DNA from: Karalla daura
Lineage: Eukaryota > Chordata > Actinopteri > Chaetodontiformes > Leiognathidae
Assembly (NCBI GenBank): GCA_029224185.1
Contig: CM055189.1
Location: 27,961,457-28,025,456, forward strand
Length of the DNA stretch: 64,000 bases
Direction of reading: 5' to 3'
Below, piece by piece: positions 1 through 13,165 of this stretch (its first letter is position 1; the number at the start of each line of letters is the position of its first letter). Made by a program: the position numbers and the translations under genes. The notes under the pieces are model-generated. The model worked only from the letters and a program-made list of their open reading frames with translations. It made no database searches and was not told where the DNA came from.

Positions 1-3000
1 GGCTTTTTCCCATAAGAATGAATGGGAAAAACAGAACTCCACAAACAAACATTCGCAACTTTGCCATACTTTGACTTTGAAACTTCATTTTCATTTCAAA
101 AATTGAAGAATCTTGTGGTGTGTTTGTGTAGCGAGTTGCATGCTGATAGGTTGTATGGTTTTTCAGCAGCAACTCTTCTCGATGACCATGTGCTCAGGTA
201 CCTGCTCCAATGTCTCCTCTGCTGACATGGCAACACAAGGTGATGAGGCGTCCAGCTTCAATGCACCCCAGCAGATGGCACAGGCCCTGGGAGACTCCCA
301 GAGTTGGAAAGGGCCCCCTCAGCATTGGGCATGTCCAATCTCTTCTTAGCACCGGGCCGACATGCGGGATCGCTTAAAAATCAGCTCTCGTTTCGCTCTT
401 TTCACGCTGCTCCCAGCCACACCCTAAGCAGCAGAAAAATTCTTTTTTCCAATTTTGTAGGAACATTGGTGCTTTCTCATGCGGGGCAGGCCATTAACAT
501 GTGCGCCTTGTGAAATTTAAACGACGAGCATCATCGTCGGCCCAGTGCAGCCTTTTCTCTCCATAAGCCCCCATTCATTTTCCCACCACTGCCATCAACA
601 TTTAACGTTACACTTCTCCTCGCGACTGTGGCCACAGTTTTCATACTATACACACCAAATCGCGTCAGGGCGTTCTGGAGACTCTCCCCTACGGCGTGAC
701 AGTGAGCTCATATTCCAGATTGGTGAAAGAGCAGTCTCCATAGAGCCAAATGTTTATCACTTGGCCAATTAGGCATTTTCCGGAAGAATGAATGGGAAAA
801 ACAGAACTCCACAAACAAACATTCGCATCGTTGCCATACTTTGACTTTGAAACTTCATTTTCATTTCAAAAATTGAAGAAGCTTGTGGAGTGTTTGTGTA
901 GCGAGTTGCACGCTGATAGGTTGTATGGTTTTTCAGCAGCACCTCTTCTCGATGACCATGTGCTCAGGTGCCTGCTCCATTGTCTCCTCTGCTGACATGG
1001 TAGTACAAAATGATGAGGCGTCCAGCTTCAATGCACGCCAGCAGATGGCACAGGCTTTGCGAGACTCCCAGAGTGGGAAAGGGCCCCATCAGCATTGGGC
1101 ATGTCCAATGTCTTCTTAGCACCAGGCCGACATGCAGGACAGCTGAAAAATCAGCTCTTGTTTCGCTCTTTTCACGCTGCTCCCAGCCACACCCTATGCA
1201 GCAGAAAAATTCTTTTTTCCAGTTTTGTAGGAACATTGGTGCTCTCTCATGCGGGGCAGGCCATAAACCCGTGCGCCTTGTGAAATTTAAACGACGAGCC
1301 TCACCGTCGGCCCAGTGCAGCCTCTTCTCTCCATAAGCCCCCATTCATTTTCCCACCGCTGCCATCAATGTTCAACCTTACACTTCACCTCGCGACTGTG
1401 GCCACAGTTATCAAAGTCCACATACCAAATCGCGTCAGGGCGTTCTGGAGACTCTCCCCTACGGTGTGACAGTGAGCTCATATTCCAGATAGGAGAAAGC
1501 GTTGTCTCCATAGAGCCAAATATTTATCACTTGGCCAAATTGGCTTTTTCCCATAAGAATGAATGGGAAAAACAGAACTCCACAAACCAACATTCTCAAC
1601 GTTGCCATACTTTGACTTTGAAACTTCATTTTCATTTCAAAAATTGAAGAATCCTGTGGTGTGTTTGTGTAGCGAGTTGCACGCTGATAGGTTGTATGGT
1701 TTTTCAGCAGCGCCTCTTCTCGGCGACCATGTGCTCAGGTACCTGCTCCAATGTCTCCTCTGCTGACATGATAATACAAAGTGATCAGGCGTCCAGCTTC
1801 AATGCACCCCAGCAGATGGCACAGGCCTTGGGAGACTCCAAGAGTGGGAAATGGCCCCCTCAGCATTGGGCATGTCCAATCTCTTCTTAGCACCGGGCCG
1901 ACATGCGGGATCGCTGAAAAATCAGCTCTCGTTTCGCTCTTTTCATGCTGCTCCCAGCCACACCCTAAGCAGAAGACAAATTCTATATTCCAGTTTTGTA
2001 GGAACATTGGTGCTCTCTCATGCGGGGCAGGCCATAAACCCGTGCGCTTTGTGAAATTTAAACGACGAGCCTCACCGTCGGCCCAGTGCAGCCTCTTCTC
2101 TCCATAAGCCCCCATTCAATTTCACAACGCTGCCATCAATGTTAAACCTGACACTTCTACTCGCAACTGTGGCCACAGTTTTCATAGGACACACACCAAA
2201 TCGTGTCAGGGCGTTCTGGAGACTCTCCCCTACGGCGTGACAGTGAGCTCATATTCCAGATTGGTGAAAGCGTAGTCTCCATAGAGCCAAATGTTTATCA
2301 CTTGGCCAATTTGGCTTTTTCCCATAAGAATGAATGGGAAAAACAGAACTCCACAAACCAACATTCTCAACGTTGCCATACTTTGACTTTGAAACTTCAT
2401 TTTCATTTCAAAAATTGAGGAAACCTGTGGTGTGTTTGTGTAGCGAGTTGCACGCTGATAGGTTGTATGGTTTTTCAGCAGCGCCTCTTCTCGGCGACCA
2501 TGTGCTCAGGTACCTGCTCCAATGTCTCCTCTGCTGACATGATAATACAAAGTGATCAGGCGTCCAGCTTCAATGCACCCCAGCAGATGGCACAGGCTTT
2601 GGGAGACTCCAAGAGTGGGAAATGGCCCCCTCAGCATTGGGCATGTCCAATCTCTTCTTAGCACCGGGCCGACATGCGGGATCGCTGAAAAATCAGCTCT
2701 CGTTTCGCTCTTTTCATGCTGCTCCCAGCCACACCCTAAGCAGAAGACAAATTCTATATTCCAGTTTTGTAGGAACATTGGTGCTCTCTCATGCGGGGCA
2801 GGCCATAAACCCGTGCGCTTTGTGAAATTTAAACGACGAGCCTCACCGTCGGCCCAGTGCAGCCTCTTCTCTCCAAAAGCCTCCATTCAATTTCACAACG
2901 CTGCCATCAATGTTAAACCTTACACTTCTACTCGCAACTGTGGCCACAGTTTTCATAGTACACACACCAAATCGTGTCAGGGCGTTCTGGAGACTCTCCC

Positions 3001-3380
3001 CTACGGCGTGACAGTGAGCTCATATTCCAGATTGGTGAAAGCGTAGTCTCCATAGAGCCAAATGTTAATCACTTGGCCAATTTGGCTTTTTCCCATAGGA
3101 ATGAATGGGAAAAACAGAACTCCACAAACCAACATTCGCAACGTTGCCATACTTTGACTTTGAAACTTCATTTTCATTTCAAAAATTGAAGAATCTTGTG
3201 GTGTGTTTGTGTATCGAGTTGCACGGTGATAGGTTGTATGGTTTTTAAGCAGCACCTCTTCTCGACGACCATGTGCTCAGGTACCTGCTCCAATGTCTCC
3301 TCTGCTGACATGGCAATACAAAGTGATGAGGCGTCCAGCTTCAATGCACCCCAGCAGATGGCACAGGCTTTGCGAGACTC
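1..3380 (+). repeat. 771-bp satellite array, block A left part
   Basis: Tandem monomers of 770-771 bp: a landmark beginning ATGGGAAAAACAGAACTCC recurs at 22, 792, 1563 and 2334. Every monomer carries the perfect 14-bp palindrome ACTGTGGCCACAGT or a close variant (first at 625-638). Short reading frames of 60-126 codons recur in several frames on both strands only because the copies are nearly identical; none shows a gene-like start or family signature. Positions 1-2677 match 61324-64000 almost base for base, so this block and the window end are copies of the same higher-order unit. The array stops at 3380, where the last five bases GACTC form the target duplication of an LTR. Confidence 0.95.
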
Positions 3381-4031
3381 TGTCACGGCCCTGTCTGTTT
3401 CTGTCACTGTGGTGAGTTTTGTCCTGTGCTGGGGTTCTGTCTTGTCATTTTCCTGTTTTATTTTGAAAGCCTGACCTTCCTTGTGTCTGCTCACTTGCCC
3501 TTCCCTCATGTCCCACCTGAGTCTCGTTCTCCCCTAATCACTGGTGCTTAAAGTCTGTGTCTGCCCTTTGTCTTGTCGCCAGTGCATTTTGATTTTCATT
3601 TTGATTTGGTTGCTTGTCTGTTTCAGCTCTCTTGTGCTCTCTGTTCCTTCTGGTTCTCATTGGTCTTGGTGTTTTCTGGTATTTCAGTTCGGCATTTGTG
3701 GATTTCCAGTTCCTAGTGTTTGTATTTCGAGTTCCAAGTGCTTTTCGGTCTTCTAGTGTTTCAAGCTTCTTTGTGGTCCTTTTCCTCATGTTCTCCCTGG
3801 GGTAAGCACACATCCTCATGTCTCGTCTGTGTTTTTGTCACCTTAGCTTCTTGAGTTTTTCCATGTTTGTATCTTCACTATGGTTTGCCCCTTTTGTTAG
3901 TTGAATTCTTTGTATGGTTCCTTTTTAGTTTCTTTATTAAAATCACCATTCACGCATATTATTTGTGTATCGAGTCGTGCGTTTGGGTCCTCACTTTATT
4001 TTTAAATCACGCTCAACCTCAGGTTGTGACA
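3381..4031 (+). mobile_element. Solo LTR (651 bp) inside a satellite monomer
   Basis: Starts TGTCACGG and ends GTTGTGACA, giving the TG...CA ends of an LTR with a 6-bp terminal inverted repeat TGTCAC/GTGACA. GACTC lies directly on both sides (3376-3380 and 4032-4036), a 5-bp target duplication, and removing the LTR plus one GACTC restores the satellite monomer. The same 651-bp sequence stands at 50717-51367 and as both LTRs of the complete element at 52915-57760, differing by very few bases (for example AAGTGC instead of TAGTGC near 3735). An ATTAAA near 3937 could be its poly(A) signal. No internal region remains, so this copy is most simply the product of LTR-LTR recombination. Confidence 0.93.
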
Positions 4032-7000
4032 GACTCCCAGAGTGGGAAAGGGCCCCCTCAGCATTGGGCATGTCCAATGTCTTCTTAGCACCAGGCTGAC
4101 ATGCAGGACAGCTGAAAAATCAGCTCTTGTTTCGCTCTTTTCACGCTGCTCCCAGCCACACCCTAAGCAGCAGAAAAATTCTTTTTTCCAGTTTTGTAGG
4201 AACATTGGTGCTCTCTCATGCAGGGCAGGCCATCAACCCGTGCGCCTTGTGAAATTTAAACGACGAGCCTCACCGTCTGCCCAGTGCAGCCTCTTCTCTC
4301 CATAAGCCCCCATTCATTTTCCCACCGCTGCCATCAATGTTAAACCTTACACTGCTCCTCGCGACTGTGGCCACAGTTCTCATAGTACACACACCAATTG
4401 GCGTCAGGGCGTTCTGGAGACTCTCCCCTACGGTGTGACAGTGAGCTCATATTCCAGATTGGTGAAAGCGTTGTCTCCGTAGAGCCAAATGTTTTTCACT
4501 TGGCCAATTTGGCTTTTTCCCATAAGAATGAATGGGAAAAACAGAACTCCACAAACAAACATTCGCAACTTTGCCATACTTTGACTTTGAAACTTCATTT
4601 TCATTTCAAAAATTCAAGAAGCTTGTGGTGTGTTTGTGTCGTGAGTTGCACGCTGATAGGTTGTATGGTTTTTCAGCAGCACCTCTTCTCGACGACCATG
4701 TGCTCAGGTACCTGCTCCAATGTCTCCTCTGCTGACATGGCAATACAGAGTGATGAGGCGTCCAGCTTCAATGCACCCCAGCAGATGGCACAGGCCCTGG
4801 GAGACTCCCAGAGTTGGAAAGGGCCCCCTCAGCATTGGGCATGTCCAATCTCTTCTGAGCACCGGGCCGACATGCGGGATCGCTTAAAAATCAGCTCTCG
4901 TTTCGCTCTTTTCACGCTGCTCCCAGCCACACCCTAAGCAGCAGAAAAATTCTTTTTTCCAGTTTTGTAGGAACATTGGTGCTTTCTCATGCGGGGCAGG
5001 CCATTAACATGTGCGCCTTGTGAAATTTAAACGACGAGCATCATCGTAGGCCCAGTGCAGCCTTTTCTCTCCATAAGCCCCCATTCATTTTCCCACCACT
5101 GCCATCAACATTTAACGTTACACTTCTCATCGCGACTGTGGCCACAGTTTTCATACTATACACACCAAATCGCGTCAGGGCGTTCTGGAGACTCTCCCCT
5201 ACGGCGTGACAGTGAGCTCATATTCCAGATTGGTGAAAGAGCAGTCTCCATAGAGCCAAATGTTTATCACTTGGCCAATTAGGCATTTTCCGGAAGAATG
5301 AATGGGAAAAACAGAACTCCACAAACAAACATTCGCATCGTTGCCATACTTTGACTTTGAAACTTCATTTTCATTTCAAAAATTGAAGAAGCTTGTGGAG
5401 TGTTTGTGTAGCGAGTTGCACGCTGATAGGTTGTATGGTTTTTCAGCAGCACCTCTTCTCGATGACCATGTGCTCAGGTGCCTGCTCCATTGTCTCCTCT
5501 GCTGACATGGTAGTACAAAATGATGAGGCATCCAGCTTCAATGCACCCCAGCAGATGGCACAGGCCCTGGGAGACTCGCAGAGTGGGAAAGGGCCCCTTC
5601 AGCATTGGGCATGTCCAATCTCTTCTTCGCACCGGGCCGACATGCGGGATCGCTTAAAAATCAGCTCTTGTTTCGCTCTTTTCACGCTGCTCCCAGCCAC
5701 ACCCTAAGCAGCAGACAAATGATTTTTTCCAGTTTTGTAGGAACATTGGTGCTCTCTCATGCGGGGCAGGCCATAAACCCGTGCGCCTTGTGAAATTTAA
5801 ACGACGAGCCTCATCGTAAGCCCAGTGCAGCCTTTTCTCTCCTTAAGCCCATATTCATTTTCCCACCACTGCCATCAATGTTAAACGTGACACTTCTCCT
5901 CGCGACTGTGGCCACAGTTCTATTAGTACACACACCAAATCGCGTCTGGGCGTTCTGGAGACTCTCCCCCACGGCGTGACAGTGAGCTCATATTTCAGAT
6001 AGGTGAAAGCGCAGTCTCCATAGAGCCAAATGTTTATCATTTGGCCAGTTTGGCTATTTCCCATAAGAATGAATGGGAAAAACAGAACTCCACAAACAAA
6101 CATTTGCAACGTTGCCATGCTTTGACTTTGAAGCTTCATTTTCATTTCAAAAATTGAAGAAGCTTGTGGTGTGTTTGTGTAGCGAGTTGCACGCTGATTG
6201 GTTGTATGGTTTTTCAGCAGCACCTCTTCTTGACGACCATGTGCTCAGGTACCTGCTCCATTGTCTCCTCTGCTGACATGGTAATACAGAGTGATGAGGC
6301 GTCCAGCTTCAATGCACCCCAGCAGATGGCACAGGCCCTGGGAGACTCGCAGAGTTGGAAAGGGCCCCCTCAGCATTGGGCATGTCCAATCTCTTCTTAG
6401 CACCGGGCCGACATGCGGGATCGCTGAAAAATCAGCTCTTGCTACGCTCTTTTCACGCTGCTCCCAGCCACACCCTAAGCAGCAGAAAAATTCTTTTTTC
6501 CAGTTTTGTAGGAACATTGGTGCTCTCTCATGCAGGGCAGGCCATCAACCCGTGCGCCTTGTGAAATTTAAACGACGAGCCTTATCGTAGGCCCAGTGCA
6601 GCCTCTTCTCTCCATAAGCCCCAATTCATTTTCCCACCGCTGCCATCAATGTTAAACCTTACACTTCTCCTCGCGACTGTGGCCACAGTTTTCATAGTAC
6701 ACACACCAATTGGCGTCAGGGCGTTCTGGAGACTCTCCCCTACGGTGTGACAGTGAGCTCATATTCCAGATTGGTGAAAGCGTTGTCTCCATAGAGCCAA
6801 ATGTTTATCACTTGGCCAATTTGGCTTTTTCCTATAAGAATGAATGGGAAAAACAGAACTCCACAAGCAAACATTCGCAACGTTGCCATACTTTGACTTT
6901 GAAACTTCATTTTCATTTCAAAAATTGAAGAATCTTGTGGTGTGTTTGTGTAGCAAGTTGCACGCTGATAGGTTGTATGGTTTTTCAGCAGCGCCTGTTC

Positions 7001-8144
7001 TCGCCGGCCATGTGCTCAGGAAACTTCTCCAATGTCTCCTCTGCTGACATGATGATACAAAGTGATGAGGCGTCCAGCTTCAATGCACCCCAGCAGATGG
7101 CACAGGCCCTGGGAGACTCCCAGAGTTTGAAAGGGCCCCTTCAGCATTGGGCATGTCCAATCTCTTCTTAGCACCGGGCCGACATGCGGGATCGCTTAAA
7201 AATCAGCTCTCGTTTCGCTCTTTTCACGCTGCTCCCAGCCACACCCGACGCAGCAGAATAAATTCTGTTCTCCAGTTTTGTTGGACCATTGGTGCTCTCT
7301 CATGCGGGGCAGGCCATAAACCCGTGCGCCTTGTGAAATTTAAACGACGAGCCTCATCGTAGGCCCTGTGCACCCTTTTCTCTCCATAAGCCCCCATTCA
7401 TAGTCCTACCACTACCATCAATGTTAAACGTTACACTTCTCCTCGCGACTGGGGCCACAGTTCTCATAGTGCACACACCAAATCGTGTCAGGGCGTTCTG
7501 GAGACTCTCCCCTACGGCGTGACAGTGAGCTCGTATTCCAGACTGGGGAAAGCGTTGTCTCCATAGAGCCAAATGTTTATCACTTGGCACATTTGGCTTT
7601 TTCCCATAAGAATGAATGGGAAAAACAGAACTCCACAAACAAACATTCGCAACTTTGCCATACTTTGACTTTGAAACTTCATTTTCATTTCAAAAATTGA
7701 AGAATCTTGTGGTGTGTTTGTGTAGCGAGTTGCATGCTGATAGGTTGTATGGTTTTTCAGCAGCAACTCTTCTCGATGACCATGTGCTCAGGTACCTGCT
7801 CCAATGTCTCCTCTGCTGACATGGCAACACAAGGTGATGAGGCGTCCAGCTTCAATGCACCCCAGCAGATGGCACAGGCCCTGGGAGACTCCCAGAGTTG
7901 GAAAGGGCCCCCTCAGCATTGGGCATGTCCAATCTCTTCTGAGCACCGGGCCGACATGCGGGATCGCTTAAAAATCAGCTCTCGTTTCGCTCTTTTCACG
8001 CTGCTCCCAGCCACACCCTAAGCAGCAGAAAAATTCTTTTTTCCAATTTTGTAGGAACATTGGTGCTTTCTCATGCGGGGCAGGCCATTAACATGTGCGC
8101 CTTGTGAAATTTAAACGACGAGCATCATCGTCGGCCCAGTGCAG
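4032..8144 (+). repeat. 771-bp satellite array, block A right part
   Basis: Continues the monomer immediately after the solo LTR for about 5.3 units, up to the assembly gap. With the solo LTR (3381-8144) it matches 57110-61873 at a constant offset of 53,729. The monomer starting near 7595 is the same variant as the one at position 1, giving a 7594-bp higher-order period, equal within a base to nine monomers plus the LTR and its 5-bp duplication. Confidence 0.93.
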
Positions 8145-8244
8145 NNNNNNNNNNNNNNNNNNNNNNNNNNNNNNNNNNNNNNNNNNNNNNNNNNNNNNNN
8201 NNNNNNNNNNNNNNNNNNNNNNNNNNNNNNNNNNNNNNNNNNNN
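8145..8244. other. Assembly gap of 100 N
   Basis: Exactly 100 N, the usual placeholder for a gap of unknown size. The left edge breaks off within a satellite monomer just after GGCCCAGTGCAG; the right edge starts in unrelated non-satellite sequence (8245-8287). The true satellite length and the adjacency of the two sides are therefore unknown. Confidence 0.99.
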
Positions 8245-8520
8245 GTTGTATGGACAAAAATATCCACACTGGATCCACTACAACCTGGAAGCAAACCACT
8301 TCTTCTTCTTCTTTGTATTGTTTTATGGCGGTTGACAAATAACAATATGGTGCATTACCGCCACCAACTGGTTAGGAGTACGCATCAGAATGCCCCCTGT
8401 CCTACTCAAAACTCATTCCTAACTTATTAACTAAACAGAAAAGAGAAGAAAAAATATATATACATATATAATAATAATAATCCTAACAATAATAAATAAA
8501 TATATGACCACCCCAAAATT

Positions 8521-9453
8521 CTATGTTCTATTCATTAATCCCGTTTTCCTGAAGAACTCCAACAAAATTTTCATACTTCTACCTTGTGATTCTTCTCTCA
8601 ATATCTCACACACGTTTAATCTTTTCTTTTGTTTACTGAGTCTTTGTATCATTTTATTCCTCTGTGCATCATATTTCCTACATAGCAGTAAAACATGTTC
8701 TACTGTTTCCTCCTCCCCACAATAATCACATTTCCCTGTGTTATGTTTACCTATCTTGCACAATATACTGTTAAGTCCTGTATGCCCAAACCTCATTCTT
8801 GTGATCACTGCCTCTTCCCTCCTATTTCTTCCTGCATTCCTTATCTCCCCTACTCTCTTCTGGATTCTATAATACCACCTTCCCTTCCTTTCTTTATCCC
8901 ACTGCTTCTGCCATTCCTCCTTTATCTTTTCCTTTATCATGTTTTTTACCTCTTTCCGGCTAATGTTTATATTTGTCGCTCTCTTTGCTGTTTTGTCTGC
9001 CATTTCATTACCCATTACCCCAATGTGTGCTGGAACCCGTATAAAAATAACAGATACAGATCTGATACCCATCATCTGAATCCTATAAAGTGTCTGTTGT
9101 ATTTCTAATAAAATATCAGGTCTAATTTCAGAGTAACAGTTATTTATACTTGTCAGTGCCGAACTTGAATCTGAACATATTACTGCCCTCAATGGTCTTG
9201 TCTCTTCCACCCACTGTAGTGCTAAAACCAATGCCACCATCTCCCCTGTGTACACTGACACCTTTCCCTCAATCCTCTTCCCCACGATGACGTTAAATTC
9301 TGGCACAACAAACCCTACACCTGTTCTACTATCCAAACTCTTTGATGTATCTGTATATATCTGAATCCAACCGTAATATTTATCTATGTATATTTGCACC
9401 GTCTGTGAAGTGAAAATAAAATCCTTGTCTTTCTTCTTATCTAATAATGACAA
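8521..9453 (-). pseudogene. LINE ORF2, RNase H and C-terminus
   Basis: About 310 codons, read from a TTG rather than an ATG, so this is the 3' part of ORF2 rather than a separate gene. RNase H motifs follow in order: IYTDTSKS (first Asp; the usual Gly after Asp is Thr here), a Glu in the YTGEMVALVLAL block, Asp in SDSSSALTS, and a later VPAHIGVMGNEMAD block with the final Asp. A C-terminal Cys/His cluster (CDYCGEEETVEHVLLLC) resembles the zinc-like motif common after the RNase H of I and Jockey-type elements. The domain would remove the RNA strand during cDNA synthesis. This frame has no internal stop, unlike the rest of ORF2. Confidence 0.8.
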
Positions 9454-9455
9454 AG

Positions 9456-11427
9456 CTACTTCTGCCTAGGGAACAGCCATGGCTGTATAGTTGGCCAAGG
9501 CACTGTTGGGCCAATTTGTATTTGAACTATTTGATTTTGTATTGCTTTTTCTGTTACTGTCCATCCAAAACTACTTGTTCTTCTTTTCTCCTTCTCCCAA
9601 CTGGAATCCAAGGTCCCTTTTGCCGGGTGATCTTTACCATGACCCTTTAGATTTACCCAATAATTTAGTGCTAATTGGTCTCTTCTCATTTCCAGTGGTG
9701 GTTCTCCCATTTCTACTTGTAAAGCTGCTACTGGTGTTGTTCGAAAAGCTCCTGTACATAATCTTAAACACTGGTATTGTATTTGATCTAGTTTATTTAG
9801 ATTCGATTTTGCTGCTGAACTATATGCAATAGCACCATAATCTAGAATAGCTCTTACTAATCCAGTGTATAATGATTTCATGGATTTTCTGTTTGCTCCC
9901 CACTCTCTCCCTACCAAGCACCTCATTACGTCAATCACCTTCTTACAGTTATCAATCAGTTTTTGACTGTGCCCTGCCCATGTAAGTTTTTCATCAAACC
10001 ATATACCGAAAAGTTTAAATTCTTTTACTCTCTCCAATTCCTGATTATATAACCTTAACTTAACCTCCCTCAATATTCTCCTTGTGAAAATCATTATTTT
10101 TGTTTTCCCAACTGAAAATTTGAATCCCCAACAAATCGCCCACTTTTCTATTTTTAAAATGGCTTCCTGCATTTTATGCACAATGTATTCCAGGTTCCTT
10201 CCCCTCTTCCAGATTGCTCCATCGTCTGCAAAGAAAGAAAACCCAAATCCTTGTTCTACCTCTGAAAAAACCTCATTAATCATAATTGAAAACAATAATG
10301 GGCTGATAATACTTCCTTGTGGTGTACCATTCTCCACAGTAACACTTTCAGAATATGTATTCCCTATTCAAACTTGTATTTGTCTGTCTTTTAAAAAGTC
10401 TTTTATCCACTTGTATATTTTTCCTTGTAAACCTATTTTACGAAGTCTAATCAACAGTCCTTCTCTCCACAACATATCATATGCTTTCTCTATATCAAAG
10501 AAGACCACTACCACACTTTCTTTATTAATCTGCGCTTTTCTTATCACGTGTTCCAAGCTTAATGTTGAATCCATTGTGTTGCGTCCCATCCTAAACCCAC
10601 TTTGATATTTATTTATATAACCTTTATTTTCTACAAAATAAGTTAATCTCTCATTTATCATTTTTTCCATTATTTTACATATATTTGACGTTAGGGCTAT
10701 AGGCCTGTAGTTCTTTGGGTCTGACGAGTCTTTCCCTGGCTTGTTTATTGGAATTACTATTTTTGCATTTTCCAATTTTCTGGTAATTTCCCTTGCTCCC
10801 ATACTTTATTATATAATTCTAGTAGTTTATTTTTTATCATTTTACAACATATCTGATCCTTCCCTGGTGCAGATTGCTTTGTCTTCCTAACAGCACGATT
10901 CAGCTCCGCTTTTGTAAATGGTATTTTTATTAGTTCTTCAGTATCCTCTTCACATTGCAACAAACCCTCATGTTCCCTAATTGTTCTTTCTTCTTCTTCT
11001 TTCCTCTTTTCTCTTCTTCATCAATATTTCCTGAACTATGAATATTTTTAAATGTCCTAACTAACATTTCTGCTTTCTCCTCTTCCCTTACTGCTGTTAC
11101 TATACCTTCTTTTAACACAGGATATTGATATTCCTTTTTAATTCCATTCATTTTCCTTATCATTCCCCAGATTTTCCCTACTTCAGTCTCTCTCCCTACT
11201 GTACTACAGAACTTCTGCCAGTACTCTTTCTTTGAATATTTAATGATTTTCCGTACCTTGGCTTGTGCTTTTTGATATTCTATAAGACTCTGGTATCTAT
11301 CATTTCTTTTTAACACTTTGAATGCTTTATTTCTAGCCTTAATTGCTTCATCACACTCTTTTGTCCACCATGGAACACTTTTCTCTCTGCCCATTTCCTT
11401 TACTCTTAATAGCCTGTTTTGCAGCAT
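9456..11427 (-). pseudogene. LINE ORF2, linker and reverse transcriptase, broken
   Basis: Four successive frames (11427-10930, 10963-10757, 10802-10368, 10337-9456) encode a non-LTR reverse transcriptase. Visible blocks are SAPGKDQI, KNYRPIALTSNICKIMEK, the catalytic FFDIEKAYDM (first Asp), GTPQGSIISPLLF and FFADDGAIW (the FADD form of the active site). At least three frameshifts or stops separate them. The stop at 9456 precedes the RNase H region in another frame. Confidence 0.82.
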
Positions 11428-12036
11428 TTAAAATACCTGAACAAATATTGCTATTTAAACTATCAATATCATCCTCAATATCAATTTTCTCAATCTCATT
11501 ATCACTAATAATTCTGAACTTTCCCCAATCAGTACTGCTAAATGACCCACCCTGTATTTTCTTTGTACTTTTGTGTTCTATATTCATCCCTACCTCAATT
11601 ATTATTGGATAATGGTCACTCCCCATAGTGGTTTCCTTCCTTACATCCCAAAACAATTCCCTGCAAGTGAATTTGAAACTAAAGTGAGATCTATTGCTGA
11701 TTCTGTTCCTGTTCTAATGTTTATTCTTGTTCCTCTCCCATCATTTACACATACTAGATTCTTGTTATCCATTATTTCTTCTATTACTGCTCCGTTACTA
11801 TCATTACAACTAGTCCATATTGTACTATGAGCATTAGAATCACCACACCATATTACTTTTCCTTCTAGATACCCATCCAGTTCTTTCAGTAAATCAATTG
11901 ACAGCCTGTTACATGGATTATAAAAATGTATTATTTCTATATTTTCTTCTTTTGCCCAAATTTCAATTATTATAACTTCCACATCTACTCCTTTTCCCAA
12001 CACTCTATATTGTATTCCTTTTTTCACCATTATCAT
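11351..12036 (-). pseudogene. LINE ORF2, endonuclease domain, broken
   Basis: Two overlapping frames cover an apurinic/apyrimidinic-type endonuclease that would nick target DNA. The first (12036-11641) contains the GDSNAHSTIW block holding catalytic Asp and Asn, plus a later block matching the family's substrate-binding region. The second (11656-11351) contains SDHYPI with the catalytic Asp-His pair. A frameshift separates them near 11650. The N-terminal end, with the first Asn and the Glu of the active site, is not clear above 12036, where stops are frequent. Confidence 0.75.
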
Positions 12037-12489
12037 ACACCCTCAACCATTACCTTCTTTTCTATCTCTACAAACACTATTATACCCATTAATTGAAAAA
12101 TCTAAAATTGGTTTCAGCCATGTCTCCTGAATACATAAAACATCTGGTGGTTTTTTGCTATTAAGCTCCTAGCGTTCCACTGTAAGATAATCAGTCTGTC
12201 TATTCATTTCCTCCCCCTGGCTTCTTGTCACTCTCCAGTCTTCTATTGATTTCCTCCCAAGATATTTCCTTCATTCCTAAATATTTTTCAGCCCCTTTCA
12301 CAATGATCTTTATTTTCTCAGTTTTGTGCTTGACTTGATCAGTACAATTTATTATGTATGCCACAAACAAAACCATTTCCCTCTACTCTTAAGTTTTGTC
12401 TTGCCTTACTTGTTTCCTCTTCTCTTCTTTTACCACTCACTCTCTTCACTGCCTCTGCATAGCTGATCTTGCTGACTTATTTGTGTCAC

Positions 12490-13165
12490 TTATATTGCCT
12501 TTCGTCTTACCTCACATCCTCCATATGTTACCCTATGTTGCCCTCCACAGTTGCAACATTTTTTGCACACCAATTTCACACTCCTCGAATCTATGGTTTT
12601 CTCCACATTTGGGACACCTCTATTTCCCTTTACAGACTGCTGCAATGTGTCCATACTTTTGGCATTTGTAGCATCTGAGAGGAGGAGGAACATAAGGTCT
12701 GACTGGAAAACTCATACATCCAATTTTTACTCTTTCCGGAAGCACATCTCCTCGAAACTGCAGGAGAACTGAAAGACTTTCTATTCTTTCTCCATTCATC
12801 ATTTTATTCAATCTTCTGATTGAATTCACTTCTCCTCCACTTATATTCTTTTTTAACTTCTCCAGATCTTCCTCCACAGGTGTCCCCGTTATAACTCCTC
12901 TCAACCCTGTACCTTCACCCGGTACCCTTCTCTCACATACCACCTTTTTACATAAACTTTCCACCTCCTTAGCTTTATTTCTCTGTTCTTCCGTATTACA
13001 TACTATCAGCAAATTTCCATCCCATAACACTTTAGCCATTTTTACCTCTCCCATCTTCCTTTTAAGTTCTTTCGACAGAGCTATTGGACTCAACTTAATA
13101 TTTTCATCTTCTTTTCTAAACCTCAGGATAATCTTATATTCTTCCTCCATTACCTTTCTTCGCAC
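12490..13165 (-). pseudogene. LINE ORF1, nucleic-acid-binding protein, broken
   Basis: The frame from 13165 to 12620 gives a lysine/glutamate-rich protein of 181 residues ending in a CCHC knuckle (CYKCQKYGHIAAVC). A TAG then interrupts it. Reading past this stop gives a second Cys-rich stretch (CPKCGENHRFEEC), and after a further frame change the frame to 12490 gives a third (CCNCGGQHRVTYGGC). In I-group LINEs this protein coats the element RNA and carries several CCHC knuckles, so the order seen matches. The first in-frame residue at 13165 may not be the native start, as coding-like sequence continues upstream toward about 13380 with interruptions. Confidence 0.75.

Noticed and set aside
22..3300. 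Recurring 60-126 codon frames in each satellite monomer (on plus starting Met-Gly-Lys-Thr-Glu; on minus Met-Gly-Ala-Tyr-Gly)
   Set aside because: They repeat because the monomers repeat, overlap each other in up to four frames, change length with single-base changes and show no family signature or splice context. Substitutions do not visibly favour one frame.
1..8144. CENP-B box in the 771-bp satellite
   Set aside because: Only weak partial matches such as TTTCGCTCTTTTCACG were seen; the required CGGG half is missing.
8095..8430. Frames crossing the run of N
   Set aside because: The gap content is unknown and the frame is meaningless across it.
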